From the NCBI GenBank assembly GCA_030123565.1, contig CP126122.1, forward strand, positions 2,742,800-2,806,799: DNA of 64,000 nt. The letters run 5' to 3'. The notes under the pieces were generated by a model that was not told where the DNA came from, searched no databases, and worked only from the letters and a program-made list of their open reading frames with translations. The DNA comes from Nitrospira sp. (GTDB lineage: Bacteria > Nitrospirota > Nitrospiria > Nitrospirales > Nitrospiraceae). Below are positions 24,274 through 34,107 of this stretch, piece after piece (positions within the stretch are counted from its first letter, which is position 1; each line of letters starts with the position of its first letter). The translations under genes were made by a program, and so were the position numbers.

Positions 24274-25947
24274 ATGACCATCGACCCACGACAGAAAAGT
24301 CACACCTTACTCGACGGACCGGGCCGGGCGCCGGCCCGCGCCATGCTGAAGGCGGTCGGCTTCACGGATGCCGACCTCGAACGGCCCTTGATCGGCGTCG
24401 CCAACACCTGGATCGAAGTTATGCCCTGCAACTACCACCTGCGCCGTCTGTCGGAACGGGTCAAGGAGGGCATCCGCGCTGCGGGCGGCACCCCGATCGA
24501 ATACAACACCATCGCCGTGTCCGACGGCATTTCCATGGGCACCGAGGGCATGAAGGCTTCGCTCATCAGCCGGGAGGTCATTGCGGATTCCATCGAACTG
24601 GTGGCGCGCGGACACCTGTTCGACGGCGTCGTGGCCCTGTCCGGGTGCGACAAGACCATCCCGGGCACGGTCATGGCGCTCTGCCGCCTGAATATCCCGT
24701 CGCTCATGCTGTATGGCGGTTCCATCATGCCGGGGCAATTCCAAGGGCACGACGTCACGATTCAAGATGTCTTCGAAGCGGTCGGCAAACATGCCTCCGG
24801 CAAGATGACCAACGCCGAATTGAAAGATCTGGAAGACCATGCCTGCCCAGGCCCCGGAGCCTGCGGCGGCCAGTTCACCGCCAATACCATGGCCATCGCG
24901 TTCGAATTCCTCGGGATCTCGCCGATGGGACGCAACGGCGTGCCGGCCATGGACCAGCGCAAGGACGACGTGGCCTTCGAGTGTGGGAAATTGGTCATGG
25001 ACCTGCTCAAGAACGACGTCCGTCCCAAACAGATCATCACACGCCGTTCGATCGAAAATGCGATCGCCGCCGTGGCGACGACCGGCGGATCGACCAACGC
25101 CGTGCTGCACCTGCTGGCCGTGGCCCGCGAGATGGGTGTGCGGCTGACCATCGACGATTTCGACAAGATCAACCGGAAGGTGCCGTTGCTGGCAGACCTC
25201 AAGCCGGGCGGCCGCTTCATGGCGGCGGATCTCTTTGCGGCGGGCGGCACCACGCTCGTGGCCAAACGATTGATCGAGGCCAAGGTTCTGCATCCGGATC
25301 AGATCACCGTGACGGGACGCACCATCGGCGAGGAGGCCAAGGCTGCCCAGGAGAAACCTGGGCAACAGGTCCTGCGGCCCCTGTCCAACCCGATCAAACC
25401 GACCGGAGGCCTGGTCATTCTGAAGGGCAACTTGGCGCCGGACGGCTGCGTGGTCAAGGTGGCCGGCCATTCGATCATGACCTTCCGCGGACCGGCTAAG
25501 GTCTACGATCGCGAAGAGGATGCCTTCGCCGCCGTGAAGGCCGGCCAAATCAAGGCGGGCGATGTCGTGGTGATTCGTTATGAGGGTCCATCGGGTGGGC
25601 CCGGCATGAGGGAAATGCTGGGCGTGACGGCCGCCATCGTCGGCGCGGGACTCGGCGATTCCGTGGCGCTGCTCACCGACGGGCGGTTCTCCGGAGCCAC
25701 GCATGGTTTGATGGCGGGCCATGTCGCGCCGGAGGCAGCCAAGGGCGGGCCGATCGCTGCGATCAAGAACGGCGACATCGTCACCTTCGATATCGCCAAA
25801 CGACGGCTGGACGTCGAACTGACCCAGAAGGAACTGGCGGCCAGGCTCAAGAAGGTCAAGTATCCCTCCCCTCGTTACCTGTCGGGTGTGATGGGGAAAT
25901 ATGCCCGCCACGTCTCCTCCGCATCGGAAGGCGCGGTGACGAACTGA
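24274..25947 (+). CDS. ilvD: Dihydroxy-acid dehydratase
   Basis: This 557-residue enzyme of branched-chain amino acid synthesis dehydrates 2,3-dihydroxy acids to 2-keto acids. Iron-sulfur cysteines are visible in [18 protein letters not shown] and [13 protein letters not shown], and the C-terminal signature [20 protein letters not shown] is intact. Length is typical. The ribosome binding site aaggag lies six bases before the ATG. No other ilv genes are in the window. The following secreted-protein gene starts two bases after the stop, which is an unexpected partner. Confidence 0.97.
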   Translation: MTIDPRQKSHTLLDGPGRAPARAMLKAVGFTDADLERPLIGVANTWIEVMPCNYHLRRLSERVKEGIRAAGGTPIEYNTIAVSDGISMGTEGMKASLISREVIADSIELVARGHLFDGVVALSGCDKTIPGTVMALCRLNIPSLMLYGGSIMPGQFQGHDVTIQDVFEAVGKHASGKMTNAELKDLEDHACPGPGACGGQFTANTMAIAFEFLGISPMGRNGVPAMDQRKDDVAFECGKLVMDLLKNDVRPKQIITRRSIENAIAAVATTGGSTNAVLHLLAVAREMGVRLTIDDFDKINRKVPLLADLKPGGRFMAADLFAAGGTTLVAKRLIEAKVLHPDQITVTGRTIGEEAKAAQEKPGQQVLRPLSNPIKPTGGLVILKGNLAPDGCVVKVAGHSIMTFRGPAKVYDREEDAFAAVKAGQIKAGDVVVIRYEGPSGGPGMREMLGVTAAIVGAGLGDSVALLTDGRFSGATHGLMAGHVAPEAAKGGPIAAIKNGDIVTFDIAKRRLDVELTQKELAARLKKVKYPSPRYLSGVMGKYARHVSSASEGAVTN

Positions 25948-25949
25948 CC

Positions 25950-26861
25950 ATGCCGACCCTGCTGCGATGGAGTCTCGCTGCGGCGATGCTCGTGGCAGCG
26001 ATGTTCGATCAAGGGGACCGTCGGCTCTCGGCGGCGGAACCGGCCGGGGCCGCCGCCTGCACCGACTGGCAGAGCCGCCATCCGGAATGGCTCTGGTGCG
26101 ACGACTTCGAGGTCGATCGGCTCACCAGCTATTTCGAGTACGACATTCGCCATGGCCGGTTCGTGCGCGAAGCCGGCGCCGGCATCGGCCATTCGATCGG
26201 CATGCGCGCGGAGTACCTCCCGGGTGATCCCCATGCAGGCTCGCTTCACCTTGCCTTCGGCAAGACCCCGAGCCCCTATCTCAAACCGGTCGATGCGGGC
26301 ACCGAACGGTACCGCGACATCTATTGGCGTTTCGACCTGCGTCTCCAACCGGGATGGATCGGCGGCGGCGCCGACAAACTGACCAGGGCCACGATCCTTT
26401 CCAGCGATCGGTTTGCGCAGGCCGCCATCGGCCATCTCTGGAGCGGGTCGCTTCCCGACTCGGACCCCGAACGTCTGTACCTCGATCCGGCCTCCGGAAC
26501 CGATGAACCGGGCAACTTGCGTACGACTACCTACAACGATTTTCCCCGCTTGCGCTGGATCGGGGCGGCCGGCGGCAGGACCCCCCTGTTCAACTCAGCC
26601 AACGTCGGCCGCTGGTTCTGCATCGAGGTCCACATGAAGCTGAATAGCCGCGACGCCGCCGACGGTGTCTTCGAATATTGGATCGACGACCGGCCGGAGG
26701 CGCACCGGACCGGACTGAATTGGATCGGCGCATACGACGACTACGGCATCAACGCCGTGTACCTCGAACAGTATTGGACCTCGATGCCGTTCACGCAGGT
26801 CCAACAGCGCTACTGGGACAACTTCGTCGTCTCCACCGCCCGTATCGGCTGTGCGTTATGA
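25950..26861 (+). CDS. Secreted protein with probable concanavalin-like jelly-roll fold
   Basis: This 303-residue protein has a signal peptide (WSLAAAMLVAAMF...) and a mature region rich in aromatic residues: DDFEVDRLTSYFEYD, RDIYWRFDLRLQPGW, GRWFCIEVHMKLNS, and DGVFEYWIDDRPEA. This pattern (FEYDxR, then W..IE.H.K.NS...DG.F..WID) resembles polysaccharide-lyase and LamG-like sandwich proteins. Catalytic residues cannot be assigned. It begins two bases after ilvD, so the two are almost certainly co-transcribed, although a role in amino acid synthesis seems unlikely. The function is unknown. Confidence 0.65.
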   Translation: MPTLLRWSLAAAMLVAAMFDQGDRRLSAAEPAGAAACTDWQSRHPEWLWCDDFEVDRLTSYFEYDIRHGRFVREAGAGIGHSIGMRAEYLPGDPHAGSLHLAFGKTPSPYLKPVDAGTERYRDIYWRFDLRLQPGWIGGGADKLTRATILSSDRFAQAAIGHLWSGSLPDSDPERLYLDPASGTDEPGNLRTTTYNDFPRLRWIGAAGGRTPLFNSANVGRWFCIEVHMKLNSRDAADGVFEYWIDDRPEAHRTGLNWIGAYDDYGINAVYLEQYWTSMPFTQVQQRYWDNFVVSTARIGCAL

Positions 26862-26963
26862 GGACCGCCGTCAACCGGTCGACACAGATGCATCGCAAAA
26901 ATAGTTAACGGTTTCTTGAGCCGCCGCCTCGAACGACTGAGCTACACCACCGCCCCATTGGTT

Positions 26964-29102
26964 ATGTCGCAGCCACGCGCAGATCCGGGCCAGCAGGCCG
27001 CCACGTCAACCGCGAGCACCGCTTCGCAACGGCCGGTCACGAGCGATCTTTCCCGGCCCGAATGGTTCTTGAATCGCGAGCTGAGCCTCCTGGAGTTCAA
27101 CCGCCGGGTGCTCGACCTGGCCAAGGACCAGAAGGTTCCTCTGCTGGAACGGTTGAAGTTTCTCTGTATCGTGAGCTCCAATCTCGACGAATTCTTCGAA
27201 GTCCGCGTCGCGGGCTTGAAAGAGCAGGTCACCCACGGAATCGAACAGCCCGGCGCAGACGGCCTGACGCCGTCCGAACTCCTGGCCCGCATCGCCGCGC
27301 TCACGCACCAACTGGTCCAGGAACAATACGTCGTCCTGAACCAATCCCTGATCCCGCAACTGGCCGACCAACGTATCCGGTTTCTGAAGCGCACCGAATG
27401 GACGCCCTCGCACATTCGATGGATGCGCCGGTTCTTTTCACGGGAATTGCTGCCTCTCCTGAGTCCGGTCGGGTTGGACCCTGCGCATCCCTTTCCGAAA
27501 CTGCTCAACAAGAGCCTCAATTTTCTGGTCACCCTCGAAGGGACCGATGCCTTCGGCCGCCTCAACGGAACCGCCATCGTGCAAGTTCCTCGTTCACTTC
27601 CACGCGTGATTCGCCTGCCGGCCCGCAGCAGCACCTGGCCGCACGATTTTGCCTTCCTGTCGTCGGTCATCCATGCGTTCGTCCACCGCCTCTTCCCCGG
27701 CATGGACGTCACCGGCTGTTACCAATTCCGCGTCACGAGAAACAGCAATCTCTTCGTGGATGAGGAAGACGTGGACGACCTGCGGCGTGCCCTCGAAGGC
27801 CAGCTGCCGGATCGTCGGTTCGGCGACGCGGTCCGTCTGGAGGTAGCGGACAATTGCCCGCCAGACATGGTGTATTTCTTGCGCGAACAATTCCATCTCC
27901 AAGCACAGGACGTGTATCAATGCCATGGGCCGGTCAATCTGCATCGGCTCATGGCGGTGCCGGACCTCGTGGAACGCCCCGATCTCAAGTTCCAGCCGTT
28001 CACCCCGAGCCTGCCCGCCACCCCGGTGCCGAGTGATGATTGGTTCGAGGCCATCAGGCAGGGCGATGTCCTGTTGCACCATCCCTTCCAGTCCTTTGCG
28101 CCGGTCACCGAATTTCTGCGCCAGGCCGCGACGGACCCCCACGTGCTCACCATCAAGCAGACCCTCTATCGGACCGGGACGGATTCAGCGATCGTACAGT
28201 CTCTGGTCGACGCCGCGCGCGGCGGGAAAGAAGTCACGGTCGTGATCGAATTACGGGCCCGTTTCGATGAGGAAGCCAACATCGAACTGGCCCACGATTT
28301 GGAGGAGGCCGGCGCCCATGTGGTGTACGGCGTGGTGGGGCACAAGACGCATGCCAAGATGAGTCTCGTCCTCCGCCGGGAAGGCCGACAGTTGCGGCAC
28401 TATACCCATCTCGGCACCGGCAACTACCACGTCCGCAACGCCCGGCTCTATACCGACTTCGGACTGCTCACCTGCGATGCGGCGATCGGGCGGGACGCCC
28501 GCATGATCTTTCAACAGTTGACCTCGCCGGGTCGGCCGGGGCGCCTCAAGCACCTGCTCCAATCGCCGTTCACCCTACATGCCACGCTGCTGAAATGGAT
28601 CGGCCGTGAAACCGACCGCGCCAAGCAAGGGCGTCCGGCCAAGATCATCGCCAAGATGAACGCGCTCCTGGAACCTCAGATCATTCGATCCCTCTACAAG
28701 GCCTCCCAGGCCGGCGTGCATATCGACCTGATCGTGCGCGGCCCTTGCGCCTTGCGACCAGGCATCGCGGGTCTCTCCGACCACATTCACGTGCGTTCGA
28801 TCCTCGGGCGGTTCCTCGAGCACAGCCGGGTCTTTTACTTCCTGAACGACGGCGACGAGAGGGTGTTTCTCTCGAGCGCCGATTGGATGGATCGCAATTT
28901 TTTCCGGCGCATCGAAGTCGCCTTTCCGGTGCTGGACAAGACCTTGAAGCAACGGGTCATCGACGAGGGGCTCCGTCCCTACCTGGAAGACAATACCCAT
29001 GCGTGGATCTTGCATCGAGACGGTTCCTACCGGCGGCAGATTCCAGGCCGCAAGACTCCCCGTTCAGCCCAGCAATGGCTGATGAACAGGCTCGTCACGT
29101 AA
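26964..29102 (+). CDS. ppk: Polyphosphate kinase 1
   Basis: This ~712-residue enzyme polymerises ATP gamma-phosphate to polyphosphate. Visible features are the N-terminal NRELSLLEFNRRVLDLA, the catalytic region YGVVGHKTHAKMSLVLRR with the autophosphorylated His, and HLGTGNYHVRNARLYTDFGLL. The end, SADWMDRNFFRRIEVAFPV, is also typical. Start ATG 26964 is chosen over an in-frame TTG at 26916, whose added residues do not look like the family; neither has a clear ribosome binding site. It stands alone. Polyphosphate is a phosphate and energy store, and Ppk1 is widespread in Nitrospira. Confidence 0.93.
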   Translation: MSQPRADPGQQAATSTASTASQRPVTSDLSRPEWFLNRELSLLEFNRRVLDLAKDQKVPLLERLKFLCIVSSNLDEFFEVRVAGLKEQVTHGIEQPGADGLTPSELLARIAALTHQLVQEQYVVLNQSLIPQLADQRIRFLKRTEWTPSHIRWMRRFFSRELLPLLSPVGLDPAHPFPKLLNKSLNFLVTLEGTDAFGRLNGTAIVQVPRSLPRVIRLPARSSTWPHDFAFLSSVIHAFVHRLFPGMDVTGCYQFRVTRNSNLFVDEEDVDDLRRALEGQLPDRRFGDAVRLEVADNCPPDMVYFLREQFHLQAQDVYQCHGPVNLHRLMAVPDLVERPDLKFQPFTPSLPATPVPSDDWFEAIRQGDVLLHHPFQSFAPVTEFLRQAATDPHVLTIKQTLYRTGTDSAIVQSLVDAARGGKEVTVVIELRARFDEEANIELAHDLEEAGAHVVYGVVGHKTHAKMSLVLRREGRQLRHYTHLGTGNYHVRNARLYTDFGLLTCDAAIGRDARMIFQQLTSPGRPGRLKHLLQSPFTLHATLLKWIGRETDRAKQGRPAKIIAKMNALLEPQIIRSLYKASQAGVHIDLIVRGPCALRPGIAGLSDHIHVRSILGRFLEHSRVFYFLNDGDERVFLSSADWMDRNFFRRIEVAFPVLDKTLKQRVIDEGLRPYLEDNTHAWILHRDGSYRRQIPGRKTPRSAQQWLMNRLVT

Positions 29103-29150
29103 ACGACTTCTACCATCCCCTCCACCCGTCGCGCTTTTGAGCAGGGCTGG

Positions 29151-29301
29151 CTACAACGCGTCGGCAGACAAGCTTTCCAGACGTTCCTCGATGCAGGCGG
29201 CGCAGAGTGTGGCTTGAGGCCGACCCCTGAGTCGCGACAAGGAGATCTCGTTCCCGCAGCCACGGCAGAGTCCGTAGGAGGCATCGAATTACGACGTTCA
29301 T
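29151..29301 (-). pseudogene. Small TraR/DksA-type zinc-finger protein interrupted by a frameshift
   Basis: On the minus strand ATG 29301 has aggagg six bases upstream and begins MNV. After a few codons the zinc-finger frame is one base out: a stop (TAA, 29291-29289) precedes SYGLCRGCGNEISLSRL, which continues to ATLCAACIEERLESL and a stop at 29151. The cysteine spacing C-x2-C-x17-C-x2-C is that of the TraR/DksA zinc finger. Removing one base near 29289-29293 gives an intact protein of about 49 residues. It is therefore a broken mini-gene or a base-call error. DksA-like proteins bind RNA polymerase; this short form lacks the coiled coil. Confidence 0.65.
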
Positions 29302-29524
29302 GGCTGCCCTCCTGTTCCTGTGGTGACCCGTCAACAGCAGGCTACAGGCCCGAGGTAACGGGAGCGTACAGAGGAGGTCAACGGTTGGTTAACAGGAGTT
29401 GTCGGTACGGGCTGTGGGGAAGGTCGGACAGGGTTCCAAGACCGCGTCCGACGAGATTGCCATGGACGCGCAGGCTTCCGGGACGGACCGGCGCTTCACA
29501 GCGGATGAACTGTTGATCGGAACC

Positions 29525-30277
29525 TTACTTGGCTGCCGGTCGGTGCCGTTCGATCAGCGCCGTCCAACTCGGTTCAAGATCGCGCTTGGCAGTGGCCAGA
29601 AAACGCTCTTCGGCGCTGGCATCCCGATAGGCCTTCGTGACGCCGACGGTATGGACTGCGAAATAGGCCGGCGTGCCGATCACCTGGAAGTCGGCGACGA
29701 CCTGCGCCAGCGGCTTGCCCCAAAATGTTTCGAAGTAATGTTCCTGTACGTCGTCGGCAGCCTTCTCTTTCAGGACCATCCTGGAGGAACCCAACTCATA
29801 TTCCCCCATGAAGCCGATGCCGCCGGGAGCCACGGTCGTGTCGCTCTGTTTCACGACATCCTTCGGCAGCAGGAACAACGTGACTTCGCGTATCTTGCCG
29901 AATCCCTTTTCCGATGTGCTGAAGGCGACGGCGGCATACCGTCCGGGCGGCACATTCTGCACATAGACCGTGCCGCCTCCCCCGCCGCCGGGCGGCGGAG
30001 CGACGAGGCTTGTGGGAATCAAGGTGGTGCCGCGGAACAGATCGCGATCGTTCTCGACCTTCACCAGGTACAGGCGATCTTCCGTATTCGACGTCCAGAG
30101 GGGGCTCTTGACGGTGATGCCGATCACCGCGCTCTGTTGATCGACCGGCTTGGTGATGTGGACCGGCGAGACGAATTCCCCGGCCAACCGCTGGAACTGT
30201 TTCTTCGGCGGCTTGCCGGCGCAAGCCGCGGTTACCATGATGGCCAGAGCGACGATCGCGATCACCGTTCGATTCAT
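29525..30277 (-). CDS. Putative lipoprotein of unknown function
   Basis: This ~250-residue protein starts at ATG 30277 (gaggga upstream) with a signal peptide and lipobox VTAAC, so Cys19 is likely the lipidated residue. The mature part has a Pro/Gly run (LVAPPPGGGGGG) and a segment VYVQNVPPGRYAAVAFS that resembles carboxypeptidase-regulatory-like beta domains. Nothing further is recognised. It is monocistronic, facing ppk convergently. An earlier in-frame start at 30322 would extend the signal region and is less likely. Confidence 0.7.
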   Translation of the reverse strand: MNRTVIAIVALAIMVTAACAGKPPKKQFQRLAGEFVSPVHITKPVDQQSAVIGITVKSPLWTSNTEDRLYLVKVENDRDLFRGTTLIPTSLVAPPPGGGGGGTVYVQNVPPGRYAAVAFSTSEKGFGKIREVTLFLLPKDVVKQSDTTVAPGGIGFMGEYELGSSRMVLKEKAADDVQEHYFETFWGKPLAQVVADFQVIGTPAYFAVHTVGVTKAYRDASAEERFLATAKRDLEPSWTALIERHRPAAK

Positions 30278-30513
30278 AGAATTCCCTCTGTGTGGATCAA
30301 ACCGGGCATACGGAGTCCCCATGGTAGGGGATCACGTATCCCGCTTCAATACGTACGTCCGTAGGATTTCGCTCCCAGCAGCAGGTCGCGACGTGGCCGA
30401 TCATCTTGAGACAGAGGGCCTTGACGCAGCCGGATGAAGATCGAACGGGAACCTGGTTCGAAGAATGCTGGACGGTATGCAGAGGTTGGAATCGAAAATC
30501 AAGAACGCCCGGC

Positions 30514-31761
30514 TCAGGGTGCGGGAGGAACATCTGCAGCGGTTTTCCCCTTGTTCTGACTCTCCAAGGACAGGCGCTTCAGCACCACTTTGGCCCGTTC
30601 CTCCAAACGTTCGGCCTCGCCGGATCGCTGTTTCCGTCTCAGCAGGGAAGCGTAGTTCTTCAAGGTTTTGGCGTAGGCTTCCAGATCATACCCCGAGGAC
30701 CGCTCATAGATGCCCAGCGCCTGCTTATAGAGGTCTTCGGACTGTTCCAATCGATTCTGGGATTGATACAGCGAGGCCAGATTCTTGATCTCGTCGGCCA
30801 CATGAGGATTCTCCGCCCCCTGCTGCTTCTCTCGAATGGCGATCGCCTGCTGAAAGAGCGGCTCTGCCTGCGAATAGAGGCCCTGCAGCTCGTAGAGTTG
30901 CCCCAGACGGCTCATCGCCTGGGCTGTCTCCACATGGTCGCTTCCAAGGGACTTCTTGAAGATGCTGACCGCGCGCTGATACAGCGCTTCGGCCTGGGGA
31001 TATTGATTCTGAGCCCGATAGGTATCTCCCAGGTTTTCAAGGTTCCTGGCCACGATGGGATGGTGGGGACCGAAGGCCTTTTCATGAATCGTGAGGGCGC
31101 GCTGATAGAGCGGCATGGCGCGGGCATGTTGCCCCTGCGCCTGGTACATCTTCGCCAGGTTGTCGCGCGTGATGGCCGTGAGGCTATGTTCCGGCCCCAA
31201 CTGCTTTTCGAAAATCGCGAGCGCCCGCTGCAACACCGGCTCGGCATCGGCGAAACGCCGTTGATCCTGATAGACGACGGCGATGTTGTTCAGACTCTCC
31301 GCCGTCTTGCTGTTGTCCGCGCCGAAGACCTTCTCGCGAATTTCCCTGGCCCGTTGATGGAGTGCCTCCGATTGCACATAGAGCCCCTGCAACCGGTACA
31401 GTTCACCTAAATCCGTGAGACTAGCCGCCGTCTCGCCATGGTCCGGCCCATAGACCCGTTCTCTGATCGCCAGCGCCTCCTGAAAGAGCGTCTCGGCTCG
31501 CGGATAGCGGCCCAACTCCCGATTGACTTCGCCCAGTTGGCTCAAGGTCTCGGCCATTCGCTTGCCCTGTGGGTCGAGAGTTTCCGCCTCCTTACGGGCC
31601 GCCACGAACGATTCCTCCGCATGGGTATAGTCGCCGGACCGCATGGCGGCATTACCCTCTTGCATGGCGGAACGCCAGCGCTGATCCTGCGCACAACCAG
31701 TGAGGACACCCAACAGGACCATGCCGATGGTAAAAGAGCGGGTGCGCAATCCAATATTCAT
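30514..31761 (-). CDS. TPR-repeat lipoprotein (kinesin light chain-like repeats)
   Basis: This ~415-residue protein starts at ATG 31761 with the signal sequence MNIGLRTRSFTIGMVLLGVL and lipobox LTGC. About eight 42-residue tetratricopeptide units follow, of the A..L..LA.LY..QG..A.A..L..RAL.I.EK..G..HP type (for example LAKMYQAQGQHARAMPLYQR). Such scaffolds mediate protein-protein contacts at the membrane. No enzymatic domain is present. An earlier start at 31854 would place 31 non-signal residues before the lipoprotein signal and is rejected. Confidence 0.85.
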   Translation of the reverse strand: MNIGLRTRSFTIGMVLLGVLTGCAQDQRWRSAMQEGNAAMRSGDYTHAEESFVAARKEAETLDPQGKRMAETLSQLGEVNRELGRYPRAETLFQEALAIRERVYGPDHGETAASLTDLGELYRLQGLYVQSEALHQRAREIREKVFGADNSKTAESLNNIAVVYQDQRRFADAEPVLQRALAIFEKQLGPEHSLTAITRDNLAKMYQAQGQHARAMPLYQRALTIHEKAFGPHHPIVARNLENLGDTYRAQNQYPQAEALYQRAVSIFKKSLGSDHVETAQAMSRLGQLYELQGLYSQAEPLFQQAIAIREKQQGAENPHVADEIKNLASLYQSQNRLEQSEDLYKQALGIYERSSGYDLEAYAKTLKNYASLLRRKQRSGEAERLEERAKVVLKRLSLESQNKGKTAADVPPAP

Positions 31762-32008
31762 GATGATCAACTCTTCGGTGGTGAGGATGGTGTTGTTTGC
31801 GGCTTGACTTGGGTCGTGGAATTCAACCAATACAGACTTACCTCCCTCTGGCACCTCAAATCAACCCCGTGGAAATATCTTTTTCGCCCCCGCCGAACAT
31901 CGTCCATCTTTTCAATGGCTTCGTCCTTTCTTCGCATTACAGCCGGCGACCAAGGAGCACCGGCGGCAGAAGGTTTCCTGATGACGGGGGCGTGACGGGC
32001 AATGAACA

Positions 32009-34033
32009 TTATCGCCTGTCAGCAGGCTGATCGACCTGAGAGGCAAGCTGGGCGATCCTGAAGGTGTCATAGGGCAACACGCTGAAGACCTTGGCCACAT
32101 CGATGGCCGGCTTGCCGGGGCGCAGGACCTTTTGCGCCAGCGTCGCCAGCCACGAAAGCGGCACGAGCACCACGGTCGGGAGCCAGATCACGGTGAGGTC
32201 GGGATTGGCCAGGCGGAGACGATCCAGCAGTTCCCGCTTCGTGGGCGAGACCGGATCGAGCAGATTCAAGGGACTCGGCACCGCGTCCCAGGCGTCCGTC
32301 ATCCAGGCGAGGAACCGACCGGAGAACCCCACATCCACGACTCCGAGACGATCGCTCGCTGAGCCGACGGCCACGAAGATGTTCCCCAATCGCTTTCCGA
32401 GACGGCCGGGCGGGTCGAAATCGCGATAGTCCACCAATGCGCCGGGACGCACGACCTTCACGGACAGACCGAGTTCCTTCCCCAGTTGAACTGCGAGCCG
32501 CTCGGACTCAAGCTTCCCCCACACATAGGGCCCGGACCCCTTGCTGTCCGGCTCCAACGGGTGGTCGTCACCGATCGGGCGACCGGTTCCCTGGGCCAAC
32601 ACCGCCAGACTGCTGACATGGACGAAGTGCGCAATGCCTGCCGCCGCCGCCCCTCGAACCATGTGCTCCGTGGCATCCAATGAATTGCGCTGATGCTCCG
32701 GCCAGCCACCGGCGGTTTCCGCTGCCGCATGAATGACCGTGTCCACTCCCTTGAAGAAATGCGTCGCGACTCCCGTTGCGACATCGGCCACCACATATTC
32801 CGCGCCGGCAACCCGCTCCCATGGAGACGGGTCACGCCGCGCCACCACACGGACCGGACGACCGCGCGAGAGCAACGCCCGCACGATTTCCTTTCCCAAA
32901 AATCCTGTTCCACCGGTCACCAACACACCCCGGCTGTCGACCGGCCTCGGTGCAGCTGCCGCCAACGCCTTGGCCTCCCCGACTTTGAGGGCCTGCGCCA
33001 CCCGCTCACAGATGCGCACGGTCTCCAGCAAACTCTCAGGTGATAGCGGCGACGGCCCACCGCTGCGCGCCGACTCGTAGAAGGCGGAAAAGAGTTCGGC
33101 CAGTCCTGGATAACTGCGTTGGCGCTTCAGAAAACGGTTCGCCATGGCCGAGGTCGTGCCGACGAGCAACTGCCAGGCCTGCCGATAGGGCGCAAACAAC
33201 TTGTCGATGCCGGACGAGCCCGGCCCGATGGCGCGTTGCGTGGTACTCCGGACATAGTCGGCAAACAACGATCCGTTTCGCCCAATCACCCGCAGATAAC
33301 TCTCGACGGGACGGCCCTCCAGCGTCACGATCAAGGTCCCGGTCACGCCGCCGCGTCGCACGAGCGCATGGACCGTCCCCGCCTGACTGACCTCCAGAGA
33401 CAGCAGCTCGGTATGCCCTTCGCCGGCCTGTTCCAACACCTGAAGCAGCAGATAGACCGGATGAGGCAGAATGTCGAGCAGCTGATGGTCCGCGCGGAGC
33501 ACCTTGCGGCCGCCCGGCGCATGGCGGACGGTTCGAAACGAGAAATAGCTTTCCACATGTACGACGCGGCCGATCGCAGGCAGGTACTGAGTCAACAGTC
33601 TGGTGGGTGGCTCATAGAGCAGCTGGTGGCCGGCGCACACCCGAAGTCCCTTCGCCTTCGCCGTCTCCAGGATCTGTTGCGCATCCTCCACCGACTCGGT
33701 AAAGGGTTTCTCGACATAGATGTGGCACCCGGCCTTCAGCGCCATCCTGGCAAGCGGAGCATGGGAAGCGGGAGGGGTAATGATATGCACCACATCGAGC
33801 TGTTCGGACGCAAAGAGTTCTTCCGGCGTTTTGAAACAACCGATCCCCGGCGCGATGTCGCGCATGGCGGCCAGGGCGGCGTCGGACGGGTCCGCCACCG
33901 CGACGAATTGAACGCCGGGACAGCGCACAATCGCGCGGGCATGGTGCTGCGCATGGCGGCCTGCGCCGATGAGGGCGATTCGTAGCGGACGTGAATCCGG
34001 AGTTGTAGGGCTAGAGTTCGTCACGGGCGGCAT
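32009..34033 (-). CDS. Fused Gfo/Idh/MocA oxidoreductase and NAD-dependent epimerase/dehydratase
   Basis: This 674-residue protein joins two Rossmann enzymes. The first half (about 17-365) is Gfo/Idh/MocA type: nucleotide motif ALIGAGRHAQHHARA and catalytic region CHIYVEKPFTES, with Lys about 108. The second half (about 368-674) is an extended short-chain dehydrogenase: GVLVTGGTGFLGKEIVRALL, then HVSSLAVLAQG and YVWGKLESERLA with the YxxxK pair. A nucleotide-sugar modifying role is plausible, for example dehydrogenation at C3 followed by epimerisation, as needed for rare sugars. It lies between the two-component pair and the TPR lipoprotein, not in the glycan cluster. Start ATG 34033; the gap to the next upstream gene is 74 bases. 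Confidence 0.88.
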   Translation of the reverse strand: MPPVTNSSPTTPDSRPLRIALIGAGRHAQHHARAIVRCPGVQFVAVADPSDAALAAMRDIAPGIGCFKTPEELFASEQLDVVHIITPPASHAPLARMALKAGCHIYVEKPFTESVEDAQQILETAKAKGLRVCAGHQLLYEPPTRLLTQYLPAIGRVVHVESYFSFRTVRHAPGGRKVLRADHQLLDILPHPVYLLLQVLEQAGEGHTELLSLEVSQAGTVHALVRRGGVTGTLIVTLEGRPVESYLRVIGRNGSLFADYVRSTTQRAIGPGSSGIDKLFAPYRQAWQLLVGTTSAMANRFLKRQRSYPGLAELFSAFYESARSGGPSPLSPESLLETVRICERVAQALKVGEAKALAAAAPRPVDSRGVLVTGGTGFLGKEIVRALLSRGRPVRVVARRDPSPWERVAGAEYVVADVATGVATHFFKGVDTVIHAAAETAGGWPEHQRNSLDATEHMVRGAAAAGIAHFVHVSSLAVLAQGTGRPIGDDHPLEPDSKGSGPYVWGKLESERLAVQLGKELGLSVKVVRPGALVDYRDFDPPGRLGKRLGNIFVAVGSASDRLGVVDVGFSGRFLAWMTDAWDAVPSPLNLLDPVSPTKRELLDRLRLANPDLTVIWLPTVVLVPLSWLATLAQKVLRPGKPAIDVAKVFSVLPYDTFRIAQLASQVDQPADRR

Positions 34034-34107
34034 CTATGTGCAGCCCTACTATATGCTATTCACGCGGTTTCTTGAAGCCTTCTCGAAAATTACCACAGGC
34101 GGGCGGA

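Noticed and set aside
24307-25911. 534-codon open frame antisense to ilvD
   Set aside because: Same high-GC artefact: the sense frame carries all dihydroxy-acid dehydratase motifs and the antisense product has none.
26925-26975. Minus-strand stretch resembling the 5' half of a tRNA (GTGTAGCTCAGTCGTTCGAG)
   Set aside because: The D-arm-like string is suggestive, but no anticodon arm, T-arm or matching acceptor strand (CACCACC) follows within tRNA length, and the D stem pairs at only three of four positions. At best a remnant, at worst chance.
30290-30330. GG-N10-GC match upstream of the lipoprotein gene at 30277
   Set aside because: Spacing fits but only about six of eleven consensus bases match, which is expected by chance in GC-rich DNA.
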